From contig CM065298.1 in assembly GCA_032871835.1 (NCBI GenBank), forward strand, positions 12,653,096-12,717,095: a stretch of 64,000 bases of DNA, written 5' to 3'. Position numbers and translations under genes: made by a program. Under the pieces are notes generated by a model. That model searched no databases, was not told the DNA's origin, and was given only the letters and a program-made list of their open reading frames with translations. Numbering within the stretch: the first letter of the stretch is position 1; every line of letters starts with the position of its first letter. Positions 54,797-64,000 of the stretch are shown in pieces. The DNA is from Dipteronia dyeriana (taxonomy: Eukaryota; Streptophyta; Magnoliopsida; Sapindales; Sapindaceae).

Positions 54797-56135
54797 TCAA
54801 TCTTTAAACATGAGGTCCTTGCCCTTCCATCCCCTATTGAGGTCTTCAACTGACATGTAGTCGGGCATATAATCTCCAGCTGAAAACCCCTGGTCATAGG
54901 AAGGTGGAGGTAGAGGTGGTTGTGGTCGTCTGTACTGCTCTCTTCTCTGATAAGTCCGGAGGCTCAACTGATGCCTTATGTCGGCATTGTCCATTCTGAT
55001 ATCCTTCATCTCGACCTTCTGGTCTACTCGAAAATCATAAAACTGCTGAGAGAGAGTATCAATCTTGCCTTCAATGCGAGTCTAAATTGTCTGGCTCTTC
55101 CCGACCACCTTCACCAACCACTCTAGCTTATCCATAATTTGGCTATTTTGCTCAGGACCCTCTGCATCCTCATCATCACCAGAAAGACCATAGTCATAGT
55201 CTTCTTCATCTGACCCCTCAGGTCCGGAGCCTCCTTCAGGAAGAGAAATTCCTCCCCGGTCTTGTCCTCCTACTAGGCATGGCCTTACTCACCGAGTCTG
55301 TCCAATAACGGAGGTTGATAGGTCATCTACCCCCAGTGGTGATCTCATCATCACCATACTCTGGAACCCCTGCATCCCTGTATATTTTTTTAATTAAGCA
55401 CGGGAAAGGAATAGGCCTACTTGCAGTTTTTTTCTTTTACCCTTTAATGTCAATATCCCATGCATCATGAATCTCTGATTTAATGTTCCTCCCAATGTCA
55501 ACTGGGATTGGGGTGATAAGACAAGCTAGCAACTCAGCCTTCTTCACTGGGATCGAACTTATGTGGAGCACGGGCTTTAGAGATGCTGAGATAAACATGC
55601 ACAAGACGGCCAGATCATTTGATAACTCTGTATGCTTCAAGAGATGCTTTTTGTCCCATCGAGTATCGTCATTTCCTCTCAAAAGTCCCACTAACTCTAC
55701 TGAAGACCCGTCAAAGCTACGCTATACCAGAGGTAGGGTGTTCTAAGAGATCAGAGTTGTGCCAAAATGAGGTTTAATGGTGTCTTCACCGATTTGCACT
55801 ACAACCCCTCGCACCAGGACCATATTGTTGGCAAAGAAAACTTTCTGGACCATGATGGCATAAAAATCTCTCACCAAGGTTATATTTGCTGCAACCAGAT
55901 GCTGCACAAATGTTTCCCACCTTCTGTCTTGAATTAACCTGGGTAAAGAGGTATCCATAAGGTCAGCTAAATGGATACCCCGTTCCATGTCTTCTGTGGT
56001 AGTCTTTATTCTCAACAAGTGGCTCCGACTCTGTGGCTTACCGTTTTCTGCTCCTAGAGCTACCTATGGGAATATGAGGTAATCCCTCTGTAGGACCCCT
56101 TGACTTACCCATATTTAAACCCACACAGACAGAAT
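54797..56135 (-). pseudogene. Athila env-position ORF (plant transposon-associated domain), degenerate
   Basis: Downstream of pol, on the same strand. Best preserved between 56018 and 55437: LPRLIQDRRWETFVQHLV, VRDFYAIMVQKVFF, then after a stop TELSNDLAVLCMFISASLKP, LHISSIPVKKAELLACLI, PVDIGRNIKSEI. This pattern (W...F..., ...REFYAN..., ...LI...IDVG...I) is the plant 'putative transposon protein' domain found after pol in Athila-type elements. It continues through IKKIYRDAGVPEY to about 55300 and a Gln/Pro-rich tail near 55009-54797. Stops at about 55743 and 55437. The function of this ORF class is unknown; I see no clear signal peptide or membrane segment, so envelope function is not supported here. 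Confidence 0.7.
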
Positions 56136-56639
56136 TTCTGCTAAAAACTAGACAAACCAACCCCTAAAACGGCACACAAAATAGCACTAGGTGCAACTGG
56201 GCACCTCCACAAGCACTTCTATATCCACAAAATCAAACACCACACCCCAAATTCCATAGCCAATTAACCAATACCCAAGGACAATGCCAAATTCACCACA
56301 AAAAATAATCCGAGACCATTTTCACACCAACAAAGGCTCCAATGATGTGCAAAAATACAAATAGACAAAACCCAAACAATAAATCATCCAATTTCGAGCA
56401 ATGCAAGTGTCACAACTAAAAATCCCCAAATTATAAACCCTAGCACATAAAAAAAATCCCAAATCTATGCCCTAGATTGTGTAGATAGGAATTTTTATTC
56501 AAGATTGGGAGGAAAATGATGAAAAACAAGAGGGTTTATGTGAGGACTTACCAATTTCGTGCCTGAGAGAGTGGAGAGGAAGAGGAGAGTGTTTTAAGGG
56601 AAGTTTGAGAAAATGAAGAACTGCTGCTCGTCGAGAGGA

Positions 56640-56870
56640 TTTAATCCTCACGCATCTGACATGTTCGCTGGTCGAGCAGCGCCAACATGCCCATGTGCAC
56701 CAGCGCACAGAGAGACAAGCGCCAAAACGTTGCCGTTTCACTAAGTGGCTTGCTCCAGCATTCTTGGCCTGTGCGCTTGTGGACCAGCGCCACACCAGCG
56801 TAGCTCTCCAGGCGAATGACGCTGGTGGTGCGCATGTCGTGCGCCGGTCGAGTAGCGCCAAGCTTGTCTT
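56640..56870. repeat. GC-rich hairpin module, copy inside Athila internal region
   Basis: Contains CGCTGGTCGAGCAGCGCC (near 56669), GACCAGCGCCACACCAGCG (near 56783) and GCGCCGGTCGAGTAGCGCC (near 56841), the same core as in the two LTR modules. Lies between the env-position ORF and pol. The open frames across it have abnormal Cys/Arg/Trp-rich composition and are not genes. Confidence 0.8.
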
Positions 56871-57194
56871 CCTCTCTAATTAGTTTTCTAGTGACCGTTT
56901 TGCCCTTTTTGAGATCTCTTTTAGCAAAAAATTTCCATGCATACTCATGAAACTCAATAAAGCACATCATTGCATGGGTTTAATATAATCCTTTTTTTTT
57001 AACCCCCAAACCTAAATTATGCATTGTCCATATTGTATCCAAGATTTTCAAAATAAGTTCACAATGCATGATTCATGCTTGGAGAGGGAAAACTCAACTT
57101 GTCAATAATAATATACATAAAATAAACTAAATATACGAAAGCAAAATGACCTAATTACTATTTACAATATGGTACCTCCCTTTTTGATGATGCC

Positions 57195-60100
57195 TCAAGT
57201 GGGTTCTTTAAGAAGAACCGTCTCCTTTGGCTCCTCCAAAGCACTCTCCCAATAGAGTTTAAGTCTTTGCCCATTCACTTTAAACTTCTTCTTTGCTCCA
57301 TTTTCAATTTCCAAGGTTCTGTATGGAAACACTTGAGTGACGGTATAGGGACCCGTCCACTGACTTTTGAGCTTCCAGGAAAATAAACGGAGTCGTGAGT
57401 TGAAAAGGAGAACTTGATTCCCCACTTGAAAGTTTTTCTCCACAATTATTCCATCATGCCATTTCTTGGTCTTCTCCTTGTATATCCGGGCATTCGCATA
57501 TGCTTCAAGCCGAATCTCATCAAGTTCATTGAGTTGGAGCAATCTCTTCTCTCTTACTGCTTGCATATCAAAATTCAACTTTTTGATTGCCCAATATGCC
57601 TTGTGTTCAAGCTCAACCGGAAGGTGACATGCCTTACCGTAGACAAACTTATATGGAGACATGCCTAACGGGGCTTTGAATGCCGTCATATACATCCAAA
57701 GAGCATCATCAAGTTTATTAGCCCAATCCTTTCACCGGTTTCCAACCGTCTTCTCTAAAATGCTCTTGATCTCAGATTTGACACATCCACTTGACCGTTT
57801 GCTTGCAGATGGTAAGGGGTAGTGATCTGATTCTTCACACCATATTTCTTCAATAAAGTTTCAAACAACTTGTTGCAAAAATGAGAACCTCCATCACTAA
57901 TGATCGCTCTTAGAGTACCAAATCTTGTGAAGATGTTCTTTTTTAGAAATTTAGTGACCACATTGGCATCATTCTTGGGTGTGGCTATAGCTTCCACCCA
58001 CTTCGACATGTAGTCAACCGCCACTAAGATATATTGGTTATCATAAGAGCTTGGAAATGGTCCCATGAAATTAATGCCCCAAACATCAAATAATTCCACT
58101 TCAAGCATTACATTAAGAGGCATCTCATTCCTCTTGCTAATATTAGGGGTCCTTTTGCATCGGTCACATGCTTCCATAAAACTCCGTGCATCTCGAAATA
58201 ATGTAGGCCAATAGATTTCTGATTTGAGGACCTTTCTTAAGGTTCTAATTACTCCAAAGTGACCCCCTCACTCCTTAGAGTGGCAATTCAGGAGGATATC
58301 CCTCATCTCTTCTTTGGGTACACATCTTTGAATAAGTTCATCACCATAAACCCGGAAAAGGAGTGGCTCATCCCATAAGTATGACTTTGCATCGGAAAAG
58401 AACTTCCTCTCTTGGTGGAAAGTCATCTCCACCGGCATGACTTCACTTGCTAGATAATTCACTAAATTGGTAAACCAATGAGTCATCAATTCTTGGACCA
58501 CTAGTAAATACTCATCCAGAAAGTGCTCATTGATGGGGTTTGAGGTTTCTTTTTCTTCTTCCCTCTCTAGTCTTGAAAGGTGATCCGCCACCAAATTCTC
58601 TGATCCTTTTTTATCGCGGATCTCCAAGTCAAACTCTTGAAGTAAAAGCACCCACCTTAGAAGCCGTGTCTTGGAGTCTTTCTTTCCCATTAAATACTTG
58701 ATTGCCACATGATCGGTGTACACAATAACTTTAGAGCCCACTAGATAGGACCGAAATTTGTCAAAGGCAAATACAATGGACAAAAGCTCATTTTCCGTGG
58801 TGGCATAATTCACTTGAGCATCATTAAGGGTTTGGCTTACATAGTAAATTACATGGAGCTTATTATTTTTTCTTTGCCCCAAAACGGCTCCCACCGCATG
58901 ATCACTCGCATCACACATGAGCTCAAATGGAAGGGCCCAATCAGGGGCCGACATGATAGGGGTGGATGTAAGCTCCTTATTCAACTTCTCAAATGCGAGG
59001 AGGCATTCTTCATCAAAATTAAAGGGGGTGTATTTCACTAACAAGTTGCAAAGAGGTTTTGTGATTTTTGAGAAATCCTTGATGAATCGTCTATATAACC
59101 CGGCATGTCCAAGAAAGCTTCTAATGCCCTTGATTGAGGTGGGAGGAGGTACATTCTCTATGACTTCCATTTTGGCTCTATCTACTTTAATCCCCTTGGA
59201 TGAGATCTGATGGCCTAACACAATGCCCTCTTTAACCATGAAGTGACACTTCTCCCAATTTAGTACCAAATTGCTTTCTTCACACCGTTGCAAAACTAGT
59301 CCCAAGTTCTTCAAACAATTATCAAAGGAGGATCCAAAAACTGAGAAGTCATCCATGAACACTTCTATAAACCTCTCCACCATGTCCGAGAATATTGCCA
59401 TCTTGCACCGTTGGAAAGTGGTCAGTGCATTGCATAACCCAAATGGCATTCTTTTATATGCAAATATGCCATAGGGACAAGTAAAAGTGGTATTCTCTTG
59501 GTCTTCGGGGAGCAATAGGGATTTGGTTATAGCTGGAATACCCATCAAGGAAACAATAGTAATCATGACCGGCCAACCTCCCCAATATTTGATCTATGAA
59601 TGGAAATGGGAAATGGTCCTTCCGAGTGACGTTGTTCAACTTTCGATAGTTTATACATACTCTCCACCCGGTGACGGTTCTTTGAGAGATTAATTCATTG
59701 TTGTCATTTGGAACCACCGTCATTCCTCCCTTCTTTGGGACTACTTGCACCAGACTAACCCATTTACTATATGAAATTGGATAGATGATACCCGCATCTA
59801 GTAGTTTCAAGACCTCCACTATAACTACTTCTTGCATGTTAGGATTTAGCCTCCTTTGATGCTCCACCGATGGCTAGTGATCTTCTTCCATTAGTATTTT
59901 ATGCATGCACAAAGTCGGACCAATACCTCTTATATCCGAGATGGACCATCCAATTGCCCTATTGTGATTTCTTGAGACTCTTAGCAACTTCTCTTCTTCA
60001 AGTCTTGTCAAAGAATCCAAAATGATAACCGGAAGTGATGGTGATTCCCCTAAAAAGGAATACTTCAAGTGAGAGGGTAGTTGCTTCAACTCTAGTTGAG

Positions 60101-60960
60101 GTGGTTTCTCAATGGATGGGGATAGCTTTGGCTTCCCAACTCCGAGCTCTTCAAAATGGTTCCTATTTCTCAAACTCTTCAAGGATAGAGAGCTCAAGTG
60201 CAATGTACACTCTGCTAGGTTCGCATCCGTATCATCTTCACTTGCACCATGCACAATGCAAGCCTCTAGAGGCTCTTTACGATTCTCCTTTTGCAAATAC
60301 TCTCGAATTATGGGATCCACAACTTCAATTCTTGAACAACTCTCGGCATCTCTAGGCATTTTCATTGCTTTCCTCAAGTCAAATTCAACCTTGTCTTCCC
60401 CAACCCGTAAAGTTATTTTGTCATCCTTCAAATCAATCAAAGCACCCACCGTTTTTAAGAATGGTCTTCCCCAAAGCAACAAAATTTCAACATCTTCCTC
60501 CATCTCAAGGATAACAGAGTCTACGGGGAAGTACAAATTCTCCACTTTCACTAGTACATCTTCCAAGACCCCTCTTGGGTATTTGAGTGACCGATCTGCC
60601 AATTAAAGTGTCATGTGTGTTGGTTTCACCTCTCTAACATTTAACTTTTCAAACACCGAAAAGGGCATCAAATTAATGCTTGCTCCAAAGTCTATCAATG
60701 CCTTCCCGAACTCTGACGTGCCAAGGGTGCATGAAATGGTGAACTTCCCGAGATCTTACAATTTTGGAGGTAACTTATTTTGTAGTATTGCACTACACTC
60801 TTCATTTAGAGGCACCATTTCAAAATCCTCCAATTTCTTCTTGTTTGCCAAAAGCTCCTTCAAAAACTTGGTATACTTAGGCATTTGTGCCAAGGCTTCG
60901 GTGAATGGTATATTGATGTGAATCTTCTTGAAAATGTCCAATAATATGGCAAAATGTTAG
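57195..60960 (-). pseudogene. Athila pol (protease, RT, RNase H, integrase), degenerate
   Basis: Reading leftward: protease region 60960-59874, with the short active-site-like stretch ALIDFGASINLMP near 60700-60660 and a retropepsin-like body (VILEMEEDVEILLLWGRPF) after a stop near 60603. RT starts 59867 (KLLDAGIIYPIS, WRVCINYRKLNN), has a frameshift near 59460-59480 and continues [18 protein letters not shown] with the catalytic box FMDDFSVFG near 59350. RNase H ([36 protein letters not shown]) to about 58540. Integrase zinc region and core 58260-57755 (WGINFMGPFPSS, ISDGGSHFCN) and C-terminal part 57695-57195 (HLPVELEHKAYWAIKKLN, WTGPYTVTQVFP). Catalytic boxes of RT survive. Confidence 0.9.
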
Positions 60961-61187
60961 GCATCTTTATGCTTCCTTAATCGTTATGGGTAGGGAATGA
61001 GAGGTACATTTGCCTTCACTTGTGGTGGTGGAGGTAAATCATGAGAAGTATTTGGGAGCACATTAACTTGGTTCTCCTCCACCGATGGGTTCTCAAATGT
61101 CTCTTCATCTTAAACCACAACTTCTTTTCCTTTCCCAAAGTCTTTGGGAAGCTCAACTTCCTTTCCACTTCTCAAATTGATTGCCTT

Positions 61188-62609
61188 TCATTGCTCATTG
61201 GGATTAATCACCGTGTCGCTTGGCAAGGTTCCTTGTTGGCGAACTTGAGACTCTCTAGGCAATTGACCAATTTGTGCTTCAAGATTTTGAATTGCGGCTT
61301 GTGAATGTTGTGCAATTTGATCAACTTTGGTATCGAGTTTCTTCAATGCAAAGTCTTGGGTCTCCATCCGATTATAAAGCTTAACCATGTACTTGGACAA
61401 CAAGTCTTCAATTGTCGGCTTTCTCTCGGTTAGATGTTGGTTGGGTTGATTTTGAAAGTAGGGTTGTTGGTTAAGAGGGGCTTGTTGTGGTATGGTGAAT
61501 CCGGGTGGTTTGAAAGTTGGTTGGTGTTGTTGGGGTTGTAGGTTGTCTTTCCATGAGAAGTTAGGGTGATTTCTCCAACCGGGATTGCAGGTGTTGGAAT
61601 AAGGGTTATTGTTAAGGTTAGGGTTTTGGTTGTTGGAGTTGTGGTAGGAAAGTTTTTGTTGTAGTTCACAAATGAGACTTGTTCCATGGGTCCATTTGCG
61701 AATGGGTTTTCGGTTTGGCAATCTACACTTGCATGAGGCCCCGAACACCAATCACAATTCACCATATTCACTTGGGCTGTACTAGGGCTTGCCAACTTGC
61801 TCACTTTGTTGGACAAAGCCTCAATTTGAGCTTGTATTGCGGTTATTTGATCAACTGCCACCATTCCGGGTGCATTTCTTGGTACCTTTCGGTCATCCCC
61901 CCAATAGCTATTTGCAATTGACATTTCTTCAATTAAATCATAAGCTGCATCCATTGACATGTTCATCAAAGAACCACCCGCCGAAGCATCCACAAATTGG
62001 CGAGTGGTTAGATTCATACCCCGATAGAATTTCTCTACAATTGACCACTTCGGCCTCCCATGACATGGACATTTCCTCAACAACTCCTTGTATCTCTCCC
62101 ATGCTTCATACAAGAATTTCGATTCGAATTAGGAGAATTCATGAATTTCATTCATCAATAGTGCCGCCTTTCCGGGAGAGAAGTACTTGCTTAGGAATGT
62201 TTGGGCCAACTCATCCCAAGTAGTAATCGATACTGGTGCCAATGAATCATACCAAGCCTTAGCTCGGTCCTTTAAAGAGAAAGGGAAGATCCTCAACCGA
62301 ATTGCATTGTCCGTAGCCCCATTGATCTTGAATGTTGAGCAAATTTGGTCAAAATTCTTCAAATGCCCGTTGGGGTCTTCACTTGGTAAACCACCAAATT
62401 GTCCCATCATTGTCAACATTTGAAAGACATGGGATTTGATCTCAAAGTTGTTTACGGCTATCGTTGGGAGTTGAATTGGCGATAAGTTTGGATCCACCCT
62501 TGGCATCACATAATCTCTCATGGCCATGTCATCTCCTCCATTTTGCTTATTTTGCCCCCCTTTGGGCTGCAGCTAGTATGGGATCTTGATCCGCTACTCC
62601 GTCTTCCAT
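61188..62609 (-). pseudogene. Athila gag, degenerate
   Basis: A possible ATG at 62607-62609 (MEDGVADQDPILAAAQRG) runs into stops; the main frame starts at 62527 (MAMRDYVMPRVDPNLSP). The capsid core is clear (FKINGATDNAIRLRIFPFSL, AKAWYDSL, TFLSKYFSPGKAALLMNEI), a stop near 62129 splits it, and it continues LYEAWERYKELLRKCP ... VEKFYRGMN. CCHC knuckle CDWCSGPHASVDC near 61765-61725. A frameshift near 61620 separates the Asn/Gln/Pro-rich tail (61600-61188). Confidence 0.9.
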
Positions 62610-62807
62610 TGCTAGTCTTCAAATCCTTATATTTCTCCAGGCCGTTCCCTCAATATCTGGATCGAACCTCAAATCCTATAAATTGTTGATCCTTGTACTA
62701 TGATGCATACAAGAGCAACCGTCTACAATCACAAGAAAATGAACACAAAGTAAAAAGTCTAAATTAGTAATGAATCAACTAGTAGTGATATCAATAAATC
62801 ACTCAAT

Positions 62808-62825
62808 CCCCGGCAGCGACGCCAA
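62808..62825 (-). other. Athila primer binding site
   Basis: The minus strand reads TTTGGCGTCGCTGCCGGG a few bases after the 5' LTR end, the Athila-type primer site (tRNA-Asp class), with small differences from the usual TGGCGCCGTTGCCGGGG. Confidence 0.85.
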
Positions 62826-62829
62826 AAAT

Positions 62830-64000
62830 TGATCACTCCTAAATGAGCACCCGCAATAGTACAGAGCCGTGGGAGTAGCACAATGATAAATAAGATTCGT
62901 TCCACGAAGATTGATGAATTGATTACCACAATTGATTGATTAAACCACTATTTAGATAAACAAATATTTGATGATTCAATTATACTACCAACACTAATTA
63001 AATATAACCACTCCTAGAATGCACTAATGAAACTTAACCAACAAGCAAACAAGACAAAGTCACACACAAGCAAGTGATTGTATTACTATTAGAAACTTAG
63101 GCTAAGACCTTGAATCCACCTAACCAATCTTCACCAATTTATAGACACACCATTATAAATAAATTATGCAAATGTGAATGTAGACTCGTGACACCCTCTA
63201 TTAGTCTCTACTCTCTCTCGAGTAATCGAAACAACACTTATATGCACCAATAACCTATCTCTCGATGGTCATCCGGAATACACACAAGTTCATTAAGCTT
63301 AGTGGTTCACTAAGTGAGTCCTAGAGATTAGCTTCGAGTATTTCTATCTTACTAGACCTCTATCATGCATTTCATCGAGCACGTTGTGTGCTTCTCCTCT
63401 AAGGGCATCACATAACAACCAAATACACATTAAATGCTAGCTAGACACTCAATGTTAATTAAAGAATGAAATACATATACATAAACACAAGCAATATGAA
63501 TAAAATGGTGGTCTTCATTAGTAAATCATAGTAAAGGTTTCATTTTGGCCTTAGCCAAGATGAGTTTAGTTCATAATGTAAGAAATGGCTACAAAAGATG
63601 TAATTTTAATACAATCCATAAGCAAATATAAGTGCTAATTGAAAGAGAGAAAGATTAAGAGTAAACTAAGTGTAGATGTCCTCTCTTTTGATTGGTGGAA
63701 TATGCTTGACTTGCTCCTTCTCTTGATGCTCCCCTCAATGCTCCAAGGTTGGGTTTTTATGGTGGGAAATGATGGGAAGGTTGGGTGTTTGGTAGAGTGG
63801 ATTTTAGGGTTGGATGATAGATTGGAGGGTTGATGAAGTGATTTGGTGAAGGATTTGAGTGAAAGGTAAGGGATTTGGGTTAAAGGTGGTGTCTTGGGGG
63901 TTTTGGATTGTAAGGGGAGGAGTTAGAGCTTAGGGTAGTCCAAGAGGTCCCGAGAATAGCTCAAGAATGGGTATTTATATGTTTAGGAATGAAGCACAAA
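62830..64000 (-). repeat. Athila 5' LTR (right copy), incomplete
   Basis: Starts TGATCACTCCTAAATGAG and follows the left LTR (51283 onward) closely to the window end. It keeps a short block near 63900-63915 (TTTTGGATTGTAA) that the left copy has lost. The part with the GC-rich module lies beyond 64000. Confidence 0.94.

Larger units (their letters stand above)
51283..64000 (-). mobile_element. Athila-like Ty3/gypsy element, runs off the window
   Basis: Left (3') LTR 51283-52869, internal 52870-62829, right (5') LTR from 62830 to beyond 64000. The left flank is AACCC (51278-51282); the matching right duplication lies outside. The minus-strand primer site TTTGGCGTCGCTGCCGGGGA is the form known from Athila (tRNA-Asp type). 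Gag, an RT with FMDDFSVFG and an env-position gene downstream of pol fit Athila. It has several frameshifts and stops. Confidence 0.93.

Noticed and set aside
56499..56970. Cys/Arg/Trp-rich minus-strand frames of 109-120 aa
   Set aside because: They coincide with the GC-rich hairpin island; no family resemblance and odd composition.

Overview
The window looks like nuclear DNA of a flowering plant, most likely a eudicot. It is AT-rich, has plant-style introns, and encodes one clearly functional host gene, cytosolic translation elongation factor eEF2. The rest is mostly a nest of plant transposable elements. A Mutator-like element carrying a DUF1985/Ulp1-type gene resembles elements known from cucurbits and Brassicaceae, but this does not fix the species.

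Layout. 1-4.6 kb: the decayed end of a Mutator-like element (MULE), with the C-terminal part of its transposase (+) facing a broken multi-exon Ulp1-like protease gene (-). A ~20-21 bp minisatellite fills the first intron of the protease gene. 4.6-6.3 kb: spacer. 6.3-10.33 kb: intact eEF2 on the minus strand (coding exons 6304-8744, 9205-9292, 9392-9394; 843 aa), with a leader intron and a promoter carrying TATA, telo-box and site II motifs. 10.6-12.8 kb: two non-autonomous DNA transposons, one hAT-like with an 8 bp target duplication and one Tourist/PIF-like holding long AT runs. 12.8-14.5 kb: AT-rich spacer.

From 14.5 kb to the end the sequence reads as one nested structure. The host layer is a non-coding LTR element (called X here, LARD-like, Tekay/Del-like LTRs, minus strand). 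Its left LTR (14535-16482 plus 26155-26701) was split by a SIRE-like Ty1/copia element (16483-26149, + strand, 5 bp target duplication). Its internal region was split by a tandem CRM-like Ty3/gypsy array with three LTRs and two internal regions (28870-47427), bounded by a single GTAAA duplication. The first CRM copy was later split by a Tekay chromovirus (33027-40998, duplication GTTTC). The right LTR of X (48791-51282) was split by an Athila-like gypsy element (51283 to beyond the window end). All retroelement genes are broken by stops or frameshifts, so none of the copies looks autonomous.

The most unusual signals are: (1) a GC-rich, hairpin-forming module around the core GCGCTGGTCGAG/CTCACCAGCGC, shared by the unrelated copia and Athila LTRs and present again inside Athila; (2) the CRM array, LTR-internal-LTR-internal-LTR, with only one outer target duplication; (3) the CGATCG minisatellite in intron 1 of the Ulp1-like gene, together with loss of the probable catalytic cysteine; (4) repeated polypurine-tract-like boxes in the Athila 3' region. 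I found no tRNA, rRNA or CRISPR features and no organelle insert.
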